Below, one piece after another: positions 1-7,126 of a stretch of DNA of 10,056 nt. Below the pieces are notes generated by a model, which saw only the letters and a program-made list of their open reading frames with translations, did no database searches and was not told the DNA's origin. Position 1 is the first letter of the stretch. Each line of letters begins with the position of its first letter. Both the position numbers and the translations under genes were made by a program. The stretch comes from a bacterium (lineage in GTDB: Archaea > Thermoplasmatota > Thermoplasmata > Lutacidiplasmatales > UBA184), in assembly GCA_021832495.1 (NCBI GenBank), contig JAKBKR010000048.1, positions 1 to 10,056 on the forward strand. Direction: 5' to 3'.

Positions 1-1
1 G

Positions 2-478
2 TACGAGGAGGAGGGTTCCGGTGTCGCTCCCTTCGTGATCGACGCCGGGATGAGCCCGCCCACGGTCTCTCCCGGCAATGCGAAGGCCGTAGTGAAGGGC
101 CCCGATGCCGCTGTCTCAGTGCCCCTTAACACCCCCCAGGGGAATGCCTGGATGGGTTGGGGAACGTACGAATTCCTCGTCAGCGCTCCCAGCGGTGGGG
201 GCAGCTACTGCTTCGTGGCGTACCTTTCGAACCTGGCGTCGGCCCCCTCGGCGTCGTGTGCGAACCACCTCTCCCCGGCCGGGCATCCTTCCGGCCCGGT
301 GGACTCCGTCCCGCGCACGTTATCCGTGGCCTTCCTTCCCGGGATGGTGGTGCCTGTCACCGTAGGACTGGGATGGTTCCTCTGGGTCGCCCTCAGCATC
401 GTCGTCGGGACCGTGGTGGGGGTCGTTCGGTACCACCAACGTCGGAGAACGGCGACTGCGCCGGCGCCGTCCGCATGA
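2..478 (+). CDS. C-terminal part of a membrane-anchored secreted protein (5' end outside window)
   Basis: The reading frame is open at the left edge, so the true start lies outside; the GTG at 35 is internal and gives no reason to be a start. The visible 158 residues are a Pro/Ser/Ala/Gly-rich extracellular segment with two cysteines (visible residues 70 and 86) that could form a disulfide. One hydrophobic span follows (about 116-142, bases 347-427), then a short basic tail (RYHQRRR) that should lie in the cytoplasm. This is the usual layout of archaeal surface proteins held by a C-terminal anchor. It shares ATGA at 475-478 with the next gene, so the two are probably one operon with coupled translation. 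The family is not recognised and the visible part has no enzymatic motif. The call as anchored surface protein is confident; the function is unknown. Confidence 0.8.
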   Translation, partial: YEEEGSGVAPFVIDAGMSPPTVSPGNAKAVVKGPDAAVSVPLNTPQGNAWMGWGTYEFLVSAPSGGGSYCFVAYLSNLASAPSASCANHLSPAGHPSGPVDSVPRTLSVAFLPGMVVPVTVGLGWFLWVALSIVVGTVVGVVRYHQRRRTATAPAPSA

Positions 479-3400
479 GCCTCCCCCTGCTCAGCGCCCG
501 GGCTCCCCGGGAACACTCGTTCGGTCGGGTAGCGATCGTTGCCCTGATCGTCTTCGCTTTCTTCCTTCCCTTACCCCAAGTAGCTGTCCGGCCGGACACG
601 GGCGCGTGGTTCGGTCACGGGGTCCCGCTCAACCCACACCATCCCCAAGCCGTCCCGGTCCCCATTGCAACGAACGTCTCGGCGACCCCATCAGTCCAGG
701 ACCTATCGAAGCTGATCCCCTCCCCGGCCGGAGGCTCTTGGTCGCAGTTCACCCGGATCCTTCCGCTCGCGGCGAACTCTTACGAACTGCTCGGCGCCGA
801 TACGGCCACGGGACTCCCGAAGCTCGGGGTCCTCACCGCGGCGTCGAACCCTCCTGGGTTCTCGGACACGACCCAGGGATTCACCTCCCAGTTGAACCCC
901 ACCACCACCGGAGCATTGACGGGCGCAGCATTCGATGACGGGCAGCTCTCCTCTTCCCCGACGATCGTCTACCTCTGGGATGCCCATTTCGGTCAATTCG
1001 CCTCCTTCCCGGAGATCTGGACCATCGATACGGCCACCGGCGCAGTCTCTGCCATCGCTTCTCCTCCCTCTTTCACGCTCCTCATGGGCGGCGCTTCGGA
1101 CGGTTCGTCTCTCCTCTTCGTGGGGTTGAACGCTTCCGGCAGCACCCCGGAGACCCTCTACTCGGTCTATAACGCGACCGCAGGGTATACCAACGTGACC
1201 GGCGCCATCCCGGCCTCGTTCGGGGCCGCCGAGTACGCCATCGGTACGGGCTCGGGCTTCCTCCTCACATCCAACCAAAGCGGCAACACCTTGGGACTCC
1301 TTGCGTACACAGGGGGCACTTGGAAGTTCACCAACCTCAGTACCATCCTTCCGACGACCTCGAGCTTCACATCACCGGCGGCCCCGTTCGCGGTGAACGG
1401 CGCCGACATCCTGCTCGCATCGTATCCCCACGGGTTCCCCGGCGCCACCCCGGACGCCTGGGGCGTGCTCAACCTCGTGACCCCATCCTTCGCCAACGAG
1501 ACGGCCAATGTGCTCTCCGGGCTGGGAGCTCCCTCCGCCGCGGCCGCGGACCCCGTGACCAGTGTCAACTTCACGCTCGCTTCAGGTGCGGGCCTCGCCG
1601 ATCTGGATGGCGCCACGGGGGCCGTGTCGAAGCTCGTGACCGGATCCCCTTGGAACGTCTCGCTCGTCCCCTCAGCGCTCGAGTGGACTTCTACCCGATC
1701 GCTTGTAGTCGCCGGGAGCACACCGGGTGGCTGGGGCTTCCTCACCGTCTGGAACCAGACCAGCGGGGCCCTGCGCGTCGGCCTGCCCTCCGGGCTCGTC
1801 CGGGCGATCGCGACCGCATCCGGGAACGGCCTCCTCGCCATCGCCGGAACGAATGGAAGTGCCGGCGCGGTGGCGCTCGCCAACCTCACTGCCCCAAGCG
1901 CGCTGCTGTTGGGGGATACCTTGCCCGTGGCCCTCGGCACGATCACCGCCTCCACGTTCCTCGGCTCCACCCTCTATTTCACGGATGGGACCTACGTGGT
2001 CGCCTACAATACAGCGACCTCGGGTCCGCTCACCCTCCTGCCCACCGTCCCCGGCAGGGGCTTTACCAATACGCTCGCTGCGGTCAACGGTTCGCTCTGG
2101 GCCGGAGGCACGCTGTTCTCCGGAGCGGCGGGGCTCTTCCAGTACTCCGCTTCGAGCGGCTCCTGGACGAACTTGTCCTCGGCGCTCGCCACCATGAGCT
2201 TCGGCCTCGGGGACATCGTCCCGGGAGCGCAGGGTACCGCACTGCTCGGCGGGATCTCGGGCAATGGCACCGGCGACATCTGGTACTTCAACGCCTCCTC
2301 CACCAAGCTGTTCGAGAACGTGACAGCGACCATGGGTCCATCCCCCCCTTCCCTTTCGGGTCAAGAAGGGGGAGGGTGGAACGGGACCGCCTTCTGGGTC
2401 CTCAACGGCTCCGAGGTCGAGTCCTGGACTCCCTCGCAGACGGCGCTCCTCCCCGTCTTCTATACCTCGCCGATCACGATCATCGGTCTTAGCTCCCTTG
2501 CCGTGTCCCCGCAAGGGTTCGCGCTCGGGGGCTACGGTAACGAGTCCGCGAGCGCCCCGGACGTTCCCGTGGCCCTCATCGGTTCCGGGGCCAACAGCCG
2601 TTTGGACGATCTCACCCCCTCGATCGGCCGGAACTGGACCGGGACACCCGTCACCGGGATCGCCGGAGCCGAGATGGTTGTGGCCGGGGAAGATCTCTCG
2701 GGACAGATGACCCTCGCTGCCGTCACCCCCCTCCTCCAGGGTACCATCTACGGCAACGGCACCGTCGCCGATGCACCCGCCGCGCTACACTTTACGCTGC
2801 AACTCTCGGGGGGCGTCTCCCCGTACGGTACGGTCCACTGGACCTCCGCCGGAAAGCCCAATCTCGCGGGACCGGCCGCGACCTATGTGTTCAACACCTC
2901 GGGCCTCTACCAGGTGAACGCCACCGCAACGGATGCTTCCGGGGCCACGGTGCTCGTCCAGGCGATCATCACCGTGAACCCTCCCCTCGTGCTCAAGCTC
3001 CAGGCGAGCCCGACCAGCGGGAATTCCCCGCTCTCGGTCACCATCCAGTGGAACCTCACCGGCGGAGCGGGCGCAGGATACTCCGTGGACCTCGCCTTCG
3101 GCGACTCGACCACGGATAACGGGCTAGGGGCCTCGGGAAGCGTCCAGCACATCTACACATCCGGAACCTTCACCCTCCTCGCCTCGGGCTCCGATGGGGT
3201 CTCCACGGTGACGCAAAGCCTCCCCGTCAACGTCGCCCCGACCACGCCGCCGGTCAACCTCACAAGCGTCGCGGTGTCGCCCTCCAGCATCTCCGTGAAG
3301 GCGGGAACCTCCCAGGCCTTCACCGCAACCCCCCAGTGCTCCTCCGTGTGCCCCGTGGTGAATTATTCTTGGGGAATGACCGGCCACCTGGGCACGCTCA

Positions 3401-3741
3401 ACACCACAAAGGGAAACAGCATCCTCTTCACCGCCGGCCCCGGGACCGGCAACGTCACCCTCTACGTCAATGCATCCCTCAACGGCACGGTACGCCGGGC
3501 GACGGCCCACATCCAGGTGACCGCCGCAAGCGGGACCCCTCCCGGGGGCGGAGGCTCGGGCTCCAGCAGCGGCTTCCTCCTCGAGGTTGCGGTCATCTCC
3601 ATCGTGATCGTCGTCGTGATCGCTGCGGTCCTCGTCCTTCTCCAACGGCGAGGCAGGCTCGGAAAAGGCCCACATACGGGATCGTCTACCGCCGCTCCCG
3701 CGGCACGCCGACCCCCTCGTTCCGGACGAGGTTGGTTCTAG
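475..3741 (+). CDS. Large secreted surface protein: propeller-like repeats, PKD/Ig-like domains, C-terminal anchor
   Basis: This 1088-residue protein probably sits on the outer face of the cell membrane. The ATG at 475 was chosen because it overlaps the previous stop (ATGA) and is followed at once by a signal-type N-terminus: a charged stretch, then a hydrophobic core at about residues 19-36. Residues about 60-740 are Gly/Ser/Thr-rich with many N-x-S/T sequons and a recurring Y-x(n)-W/F-T-N-V/L-S/T unit (for example residues 230-242, 277-289, 556-571, 604-620), suggesting blades of a beta-propeller. About 755-836 and 838-920 look like two PKD-type domains; the second has the classic FGDS and later Y-x-x-x-G-x-F elements. 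About 925-1018 resembles a further Ig-like domain with a C-x-x-x-C. A Gly/Ser linker, a hydrophobic span (about 1032-1057) and a basic tail close the protein. Adhesion, glycan binding or an S-layer-associated role is plausible but inferred. No catalytic motif was recognised. Confidence 0.88.
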   Translation: MSLPLLSARAPREHSFGRVAIVALIVFAFFLPLPQVAVRPDTGAWFGHGVPLNPHHPQAVPVPIATNVSATPSVQDLSKLIPSPAGGSWSQFTRILPLAANSYELLGADTATGLPKLGVLTAASNPPGFSDTTQGFTSQLNPTTTGALTGAAFDDGQLSSSPTIVYLWDAHFGQFASFPEIWTIDTATGAVSAIASPPSFTLLMGGASDGSSLLFVGLNASGSTPETLYSVYNATAGYTNVTGAIPASFGAAEYAIGTGSGFLLTSNQSGNTLGLLAYTGGTWKFTNLSTILPTTSSFTSPAAPFAVNGADILLASYPHGFPGATPDAWGVLNLVTPSFANETANVLSGLGAPSAAAADPVTSVNFTLASGAGLADLDGATGAVSKLVTGSPWNVSLVPSALEWTSTRSLVVAGSTPGGWGFLTVWNQTSGALRVGLPSGLVRAIATASGNGLLAIAGTNGSAGAVALANLTAPSALLLGDTLPVALGTITASTFLGSTLYFTDGTYVVAYNTATSGPLTLLPTVPGRGFTNTLAAVNGSLWAGGTLFSGAAGLFQYSASSGSWTNLSSALATMSFGLGDIVPGAQGTALLGGISGNGTGDIWYFNASSTKLFENVTATMGPSPPSLSGQEGGGWNGTAFWVLNGSEVESWTPSQTALLPVFYTSPITIIGLSSLAVSPQGFALGGYGNESASAPDVPVALIGSGANSRLDDLTPSIGRNWTGTPVTGIAGAEMVVAGEDLSGQMTLAAVTPLLQGTIYGNGTVADAPAALHFTLQLSGGVSPYGTVHWTSAGKPNLAGPAATYVFNTSGLYQVNATATDASGATVLVQAIITVNPPLVLKLQASPTSGNSPLSVTIQWNLTGGAGAGYSVDLAFGDSTTDNGLGASGSVQHIYTSGTFTLLASGSDGVSTVTQSLPVNVAPTTPPVNLTSVAVSPSSISVKAGTSQAFTATPQCSSVCPVVNYSWGMTGHLGTLNTTKGNSILFTAGPGTGNVTLYVNASLNGTVRRATAHIQVTAASGTPPGGGGSGSSSGFLLEVAVISIVIVVVIAAVLVLLQRRGRLGKGPHTGSSTAAPAARRPPRSGRGWF

Positions 3742-4059
3742 GAGGCCGTTCCCCGCGCTTCCCGTGGCCGACCCGTCTTTCATCCCGGGAGCTCCGTCCG
3801 AAACCCGTCCCCACCTTGGCCCGGAAAGCATCGCTTCATCCACCGGGGACTCCATAGGTGGTTTCCTAGGAAATGTGGACTTCTTGGAGATTGGAGTCCT
3901 GTCGACAAATGGTAGATGATCGATTCACCCTAGGGCGATGTGGGGGGAATGAGTCAGGGTCGTACGTTTTCCGTTGGTGACCGGGTAATGAATGGCAGGA
4001 GGTCTACAGGCTACCTTGGGAAAGGTAATCCACAAGCAGGGCATGGTACGCTCAAGTAG
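3742..4059. other. Intergenic spacer with nested palindromes, no gene seen
   Basis: This 318-base spacer separates the large surface protein from the small membrane protein. Frames that cross it are continuations of shadow frames of the upstream gene and look unlike real proteins. I see no tRNA. There is no convincing TATA box at the expected distance (about 4030-4036) from the start at 4060. Its notable contents are the inverted repeats at 3847-3899 (listed separately) and an 8-base palindrome CCCTAGGG at 3928-3935. No clear T-rich terminator follows the stop at 3741. Confidence 0.6.
3847..3899. repeat. Inverted repeat enclosing a 12-base perfect palindrome
   Basis: GGACTCCA (3847-3854) and TGGAGTCC (3892-3899) are perfect 8-base inverted copies. 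The 37-base interval between them contains the perfect palindrome TTTCCTAGGAAA (3862-3873). As RNA the outer arms could close a stem; as DNA the inner palindrome could be a dimeric regulator site. It lies 106-154 bases after the surface-protein stop and about 160-210 bases before the next start, so either a 3' structure or a distal operator is possible. The symmetry is seen directly; the function is inferred. Confidence 0.5.
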
Positions 4060-4578
4060 ATGTCTATGTCTGCCCCGCTCCCTCCTCCTTCGCCACCCCC
4101 TCCCCAGCCCGTGTATTACTATGCCGTCCCTCCTCCGCCGAGGGATGATTCCCACCTGCTGCTCATCGTTCTGATCGTCATCATCTTCGTCGTGGTCATC
4201 CCCTCGGTCTTGGCAGTGGTCTTGTTCTGGGAGGTCGGTGGACTCCTCCACAGTGTTCCGAATAACACTGCCGGGAACAATGTAGACGTGATCGCCTTCG
4301 ACCTGAGTTCGCAGAACAATACCTGTGGTTTGGCGGGGAAAACGGAACCAGGGGTGAATGTCACCTTGGGCGCTACCTTCTCGGTGTCATGGGTTTTGCA
4401 CAATGCTAACACCACGGGTTGTTCGATAACCTCCGCCCACGTTATCGGTAACGAATTCTCCCTCGATACGACTAACTTGCCGGTCAGCCTTCCGGCTAGG
4501 GGAACCGGCAGCCTCGACCTCACGTTCACCGCGCCCAATACGGTTTACACAGGCGACCTCGTCATTGACCTTGAGTGA
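4060..4578 (+). CDS. Small single-span membrane protein with proline-rich N-terminus
   Basis: A 172-residue protein of unknown function. An in-frame TAG sits directly before the ATG (4057-4059), so the gene cannot start further upstream; the only alternative is the ATG at 4066 (Met3). Residues 6-27 are mostly proline with a YYY cluster, a likely disordered cytoplasmic tail. Residues about 33-57 are a long Leu/Ile/Val membrane span. The remaining 110 or so residues look like a small extracellular beta-sandwich with two cysteines (89, 121) that could pair, and four sequons (Asn 68, 86, 100, 117). The topology N-in/C-out is inferred from the sequons and cysteines after the span. No Shine-Dalgarno-like sequence or clear TATA box lies upstream. 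Such Pro-rich-tail/one-span/beta-domain proteins recur in Thermoplasmatota genomes, as far as I recall; no biochemical role is known to me. Confidence 0.82.
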   Translation: MSMSAPLPPPSPPPPQPVYYYAVPPPPRDDSHLLLIVLIVIIFVVVIPSVLAVVLFWEVGGLLHSVPNNTAGNNVDVIAFDLSSQNNTCGLAGKTEPGVNVTLGATFSVSWVLHNANTTGCSITSAHVIGNEFSLDTTNLPVSLPARGTGSLDLTFTAPNTVYTGDLVIDLE

Positions 4579-4608
4579 CCGAACATCCTGTGTGAGGTTC
4601 CCACGTAC

Positions 4609-4819
4609 CAAAGTTGGGATAGGGGCACAGCGGTGTGAACCCCTCGGGGGTTCGAATCTTCAACTTTGCAGCAATGTACCCCTTGGAGGTGAAAGTAGGA
4701 GTGAGACGCTTCAGTTGCCTTCCATCAGGCTGAGAGATGGTAGGCCTGAAAGAGGATGGAGGTGGAGGACGAGGAACCTTCGGGTGAGATGGACGATGTC
4801 GCAGTGGCCTAACTGAAGC
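4609..4819 (+). ncRNA. Candidate structured RNA (two adjacent stem domains)
   Basis: Two domains can be folded by eye. Domain 1: CAAAGTTG (4609-4616) pairs with CAACTTTG (4661-4668). Inside, either AGGGGCACA (4621-4629) pairs with TGTG-AA-CCCCT (4634-4644), or AACCCC (4638-4643) pairs with GGGGTT (4647-4652). The text GGTTCGAATC (4649-4658) mimics a tRNA T-loop. Domain 2: GCTTCAGTT (4708-4716) pairs with AACTGAAGC (4811-4819). GCC (4717-4719) with GGC (4806-4808) extends that stem across a two-base bulge. A CAGGC/GCCTG hairpin (4726-4730, 4744-4748) and a cTTCGg tetraloop hairpin (4776-4785) are nested inside. I could not match it to SRP RNA, RNase P RNA, a complete tRNA or a known riboswitch. 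No TATA box is obvious upstream. The strand is chosen from the T-loop and TTCG tetraloop only. It could also be two unrelated inverted repeats. Confidence 0.25.
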
Positions 4820-4863
4820 CATAATCCCCGGAATGCTCCTACCTCCCTAATTCATTGGTACAT

Positions 4864-4883
4864 GGCGCGGCGCCTTAGAAAAA
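4864..4883 (-). terminator. Possible terminator of the endonuclease gene
   Basis: Directly after the endonuclease stop (TAG, 4890-4892, minus strand) comes a run of five T on the minus strand (A at 4879-4883 as written). The palindrome GGCGCGGCGCC (4864-4874) follows. Archaeal termination is usually driven by oligo-T tracts, so the T run alone could end the transcript. Because the palindrome lies after the T run in transcription order, this is not a bacterial-type hairpin-then-T terminator. Confidence 0.35.
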
Positions 4884-4889
4884 CCCGAC

Positions 4890-6215
4890 CTACCCTGTTT
4901 TCTTGTTCCAACCAACCCTTGAGTAGACACGTTGCCCATCAACTACAACAGTACCCGTTGTCTGTGCCAGCCAACGGAAGTAGGAACGGACGCTTGAGGC
5001 TCGCCGAGGTGGAGTCTTCCCTGTCAAAGTAGTCTTCTCCCTGATGATCCGAGAGATGTCTGAGTCATTCACCCCTTCCGCGCCTCTCTGCTGTGCCAAC
5101 TCGAACACCGCGTTCAGGATGGGGATCTTCAACAGCCGTTCGGCCATCCACGCGTTCCTCTCCGTCTGGGAGCGAGTGACGAAGGTCTTACCTTCCCCGG
5201 TGAGAACGAACTCGCCCTTCTCGCTCCGGACAAGTCCGAGTGCCTCGGCAGCGGCTCGATAGTAGCTCCCTTGACGCAGTGCGAATCCCTTGAGTCTGGA
5301 CCAGTCCTTCGCAGTGCGGACTCCCTGTGGGATGAGGAAAGGGAGCTCGGCCACCTTGTAGAGATCGTTCGCTTGGAAGAAGGGGATAGAGGGGTCGGGA
5401 GACACATCTGTTAGCAGGTCCTCTGGCGGAGTCTCCTCAACCACCCGGAATCGCCTGCGGCTCTTGACACGAATGGCCTCGTAGTCTGAATCATCATCCC
5501 AAGAGTACTCCCAGAACGAGTAGGTGCTCTCCTCGGGTCGGCCCATGTTGGGCTCGTAGATGAAGAAAAGTGGGCGCACCCGCTTCCGTTCCGCCGTCTC
5601 CTGGAAAAGGCGGTGCGAACGGTAGGGGTAGTAGAGTTGCCGGATGTGGAAGGTGTCTCGCCACCCAACTTTCGCCTCGATTAGCAGGACATCGTCGGGG
5701 CCCTCGAACAATTGGTCTATCTCCATCTGCGCCCCGTCCTGCTCCAACTCGGGGTAGCCGTCGACGTGGAACGTGAAAGGGATGGTCGACCCCCTGCCAG
5801 GGTCTGTCGGAAAGATGGAAGAGGTCTCTGAGAAGTGGCTGAGCAATCCGCAGTTGTAGGCATAGAAAAGGGCCGCCCCTTCTCCCTTTCCGTAAGTGGT
5901 CGTGGTCAGTCGAAATGGAAGCTTCGATGTGAATTTACGGGGCTCTCCTGGGTCTTCGAGCTCGTGGTAGCCTCTCCCGTGAGTCAGTGCCCACTTCTTT
6001 CGGGAGAGCGGAAGTACGAACACACCCCCATCGCTCGCGGTCTTCAGCACCACGGCGCAATCTTTCAGGGTGTTCATGGAGACAAGGTTCCGTAGATCCA
6101 TCCGTCCCCGGAGAACACCCTTGATCTGCTGTTCGGTGATTATGTTCGTCGGTAGGGAGAGGTCGAGCGAGAGTTCGCGGACGAGGTCCGCCCAGCATTC
6201 GTCCCTCTTCGTCAC
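4890..6215 (-). CDS. Putative type II restriction endonuclease, PD-(D/E)XK fold
   Basis: A 441-residue protein that probably cuts unmethylated DNA at the site protected by the adjacent methyltransferase. The catalytic signature is E165-I-D167 followed after 12 residues by E180-A-K182, the D-x(n)-E-x-K pattern of PD-(D/E)XK nucleases. It is followed by an I-R-Q-L-Y-Y-P-Y-R helix (191-199). A G-E-G segment at 111-113 may supply the N-terminal helix Glu. Residues about 281-345 look like a winged helix, and about 355-430 like a second helix-turn-helix ending in a short beta hairpin; both could bind DNA. The GTG start (6213-6215) overlaps the methyltransferase stop as GTGA, and no in-frame ATG lies just upstream. 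I recall similar, mostly uncharacterised proteins annotated as type II restriction enzymes beside Dam-like methylases, but cannot name a tested one. Cleavage specificity is not visible in the sequence; GATC is a guess from the partner enzyme. Confidence 0.82.
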   Translation of the reverse strand: MTKRDECWADLVRELSLDLSLPTNIITEQQIKGVLRGRMDLRNLVSMNTLKDCAVVLKTASDGGVFVLPLSRKKWALTHGRGYHELEDPGEPRKFTSKLPFRLTTTTYGKGEGAALFYAYNCGLLSHFSETSSIFPTDPGRGSTIPFTFHVDGYPELEQDGAQMEIDQLFEGPDDVLLIEAKVGWRDTFHIRQLYYPYRSHRLFQETAERKRVRPLFFIYEPNMGRPEESTYSFWEYSWDDDSDYEAIRVKSRRRFRVVEETPPEDLLTDVSPDPSIPFFQANDLYKVAELPFLIPQGVRTAKDWSRLKGFALRQGSYYRAAAEALGLVRSEKGEFVLTGEGKTFVTRSQTERNAWMAERLLKIPILNAVFELAQQRGAEGVNDSDISRIIREKTTLTGKTPPRRASSVRSYFRWLAQTTGTVVVDGQRVYSRVGWNKKTG

Positions 6216-7093
6216 GGGTAGTTCATGACGAGCAGCTCATCGATCGCACCGCGTCCGGTGCCCTTGCAATTAATGGCCCTCTTTGCTTTGAGCCGGACCG
6301 GGGCGTACTCCCGGTAGAGCGATTCGAGGAGGGGGGTCGCTGAGTTGGAGAGCATGACCTTGCACCCCTTCTGGTCTAGAGAACGGAAGAGCGTCGCCAG
6401 CTGCTTTTGTTGCCTTTCCCCGAACCCTTCGCTGGTGTATGCAGTGAAGGCTGAGGTCTTGCTCAGGGGGTCGTAGGGCGGATCAAAGTAAATGAAATCC
6501 CCCCTTCGGGCCTTCCTGCAAGCCGCTCGGTAGTCCGAGACCATGAGCTCGGCCCCCTTGAGAGCCGCCGAGGCTGCGAGAATGTTTTCACGAACGTAGA
6601 GGGTGGGATTCCTGTAACCACCGTATGGGACATTGAATCCTCCCTTCGAGTTTACCCGATAGAGTCCGTTGAAGCAAGTTTTGTTCAAGAAGATCGTCCG
6701 GGCTGCCCGGGCCTCAGCGGAGAGTTTCTCGGGTGCTTGCCGTCTGACCGAGTAGTAGTAGTCTTCATCGAGCCTGAACTCGAAGTACGCATCCAGGGCA
6801 GCCATGAGTGCGTCGGGCGCATCGCGCACCATCGTGTAGACGTGGATGAGTTCGGCATTCAAATCGGAAAGGACCGCGTGCTTAGGCCGGAGATGGAAGA
6901 ACAGAGCGCCACCGCCAAGGAAGGGCTCGAAGTAGGTACCGATCGAGTTTGGTTCTGGGAGGTAGGGCTCCATCTGTCCTAGGAGTTGCCCCTTCCCTCC
7001 CGCCCACTTCAGGAAGGGAGTCGGATCCTGTGCTTCAATGTGATGTTCTAAATGGAAGGGCGATTCTCCCAACAACCAAGGCTTCGTACCCAC
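6212..7093 (-). CDS. DNA adenine N6-methyltransferase, Dam/M.DpnII-like (class alpha)
   Basis: This 293-residue enzyme transfers a methyl group from S-adenosylmethionine to N6 of adenine in DNA. Motif X is F-L-K-W-A-G-G-K (27-34). Motif I is Y-F-E-P-F-L-G-G-G-A (54-63). A conserved N-K-T-C-F-N-G-L-Y-R stretch is at 137-146. Motif IV is D-P-P-Y (204-207), followed by the L-S-K-T-S-x-F-T-x-Y block typical of the Dam/DpnII group. Order X-I-target region-IV marks class alpha, and the length is normal for the family. Family members usually recognise GATC, which is likely but unproven here; GATC is common in the window (for example 37-40), so the site is not avoided. The start is GTG at 7091-7093. 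A TATA box centred about 28 bases upstream supports a leaderless mRNA beginning at or next to this codon. As first gene of the pair, it would protect the host before the nuclease is made. Confidence 0.93.
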   Translation of the reverse strand: MGTKPWLLGESPFHLEHHIEAQDPTPFLKWAGGKGQLLGQMEPYLPEPNSIGTYFEPFLGGGALFFHLRPKHAVLSDLNAELIHVYTMVRDAPDALMAALDAYFEFRLDEDYYYSVRRQAPEKLSAEARAARTIFLNKTCFNGLYRVNSKGGFNVPYGGYRNPTLYVRENILAASAALKGAELMVSDYRAACRKARRGDFIYFDPPYDPLSKTSAFTAYTSEGFGERQQKQLATLFRSLDQKGCKVMLSNSATPLLESLYREYAPVRLKAKRAINCKGTGRGAIDELLVMNYP

Positions 7094-7116
7094 GGTGTAG
7101 TTGGAAGCACTCGAGA

Positions 7117-7126
7117 CTTAAATAAG
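7117..7126 (-). promoter_or_regulatory. Archaeal TATA box for the methyltransferase-endonuclease pair
   Basis: On the minus strand the sequence reads CTTATTTAAG, centred near 7121, about 28 bases upstream of the GTG start at 7093. Archaeal TATA boxes sit about 26 bases before the transcript start, so the mRNA would begin at or within a few bases of the start codon, i.e. be leaderless. The box fixes the GTG as the start. The purine-rich BRE normally expected upstream is weak. Confidence 0.6.

Larger units (their letters stand above)
4579..4889. other. Intergenic spacer between convergent genes, rich in inverted repeats
   Basis: The 311-base gap lies between the membrane protein gene (+) and the end of the endonuclease gene (-). 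Short open frames exist on both strands (for example 4565-4816 + and 4562-4822 -), but they overlap each other, have no promoter and resemble no protein, so I do not call them. The gap contains two long inverted repeats (4609-4668 and 4708-4819), a cTTCGg tetraloop hairpin (4776-4785), an 11-base palindrome GGCGCGGCGCC (4864-4874), and an oligo-A run that is oligo-T on the minus strand. Confidence 0.6.

Noticed and set aside
157..474. Upstream extension of the large surface-protein frame to 157
   Set aside because: It would overlap the previous gene by more than 300 bases in another frame and bury the signal peptide; ATG 475 gives a clean ATGA overlap and an N-terminal signal sequence.
3124..3855. 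243-codon open frame on the minus strand
   Set aside because: It lies opposite the surface-protein gene, is rich in Gly/Arg/Asp typical of antisense of high-G+C DNA, and matches no protein type. Similar antisense frames at 703-1278, 1167-1970 and 1672-2514 were dismissed for the same reason.
3336..3857. 173-codon plus-strand frame over the end of the surface gene
   Set aside because: Arg/Pro-rich out-of-frame shadow; the overlapping frame encodes a recognisable Ig-like domain and membrane anchor.
4609..4668. Complete tRNA gene
   Set aside because: The T-loop-like sequence and an 8-bp closing stem are present, but the span is only 60 bases, the T-stem is mostly wobble pairs and there is no anticodon arm.
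4726..4790. TPP riboswitch (CTGAGA motif)
   Set aside because: The CTGAGA sits in a hairpin loop, but the second conserved TPP half (GAACCTGAT...GGATAAT-type sequence) is absent and no thiamine gene follows.
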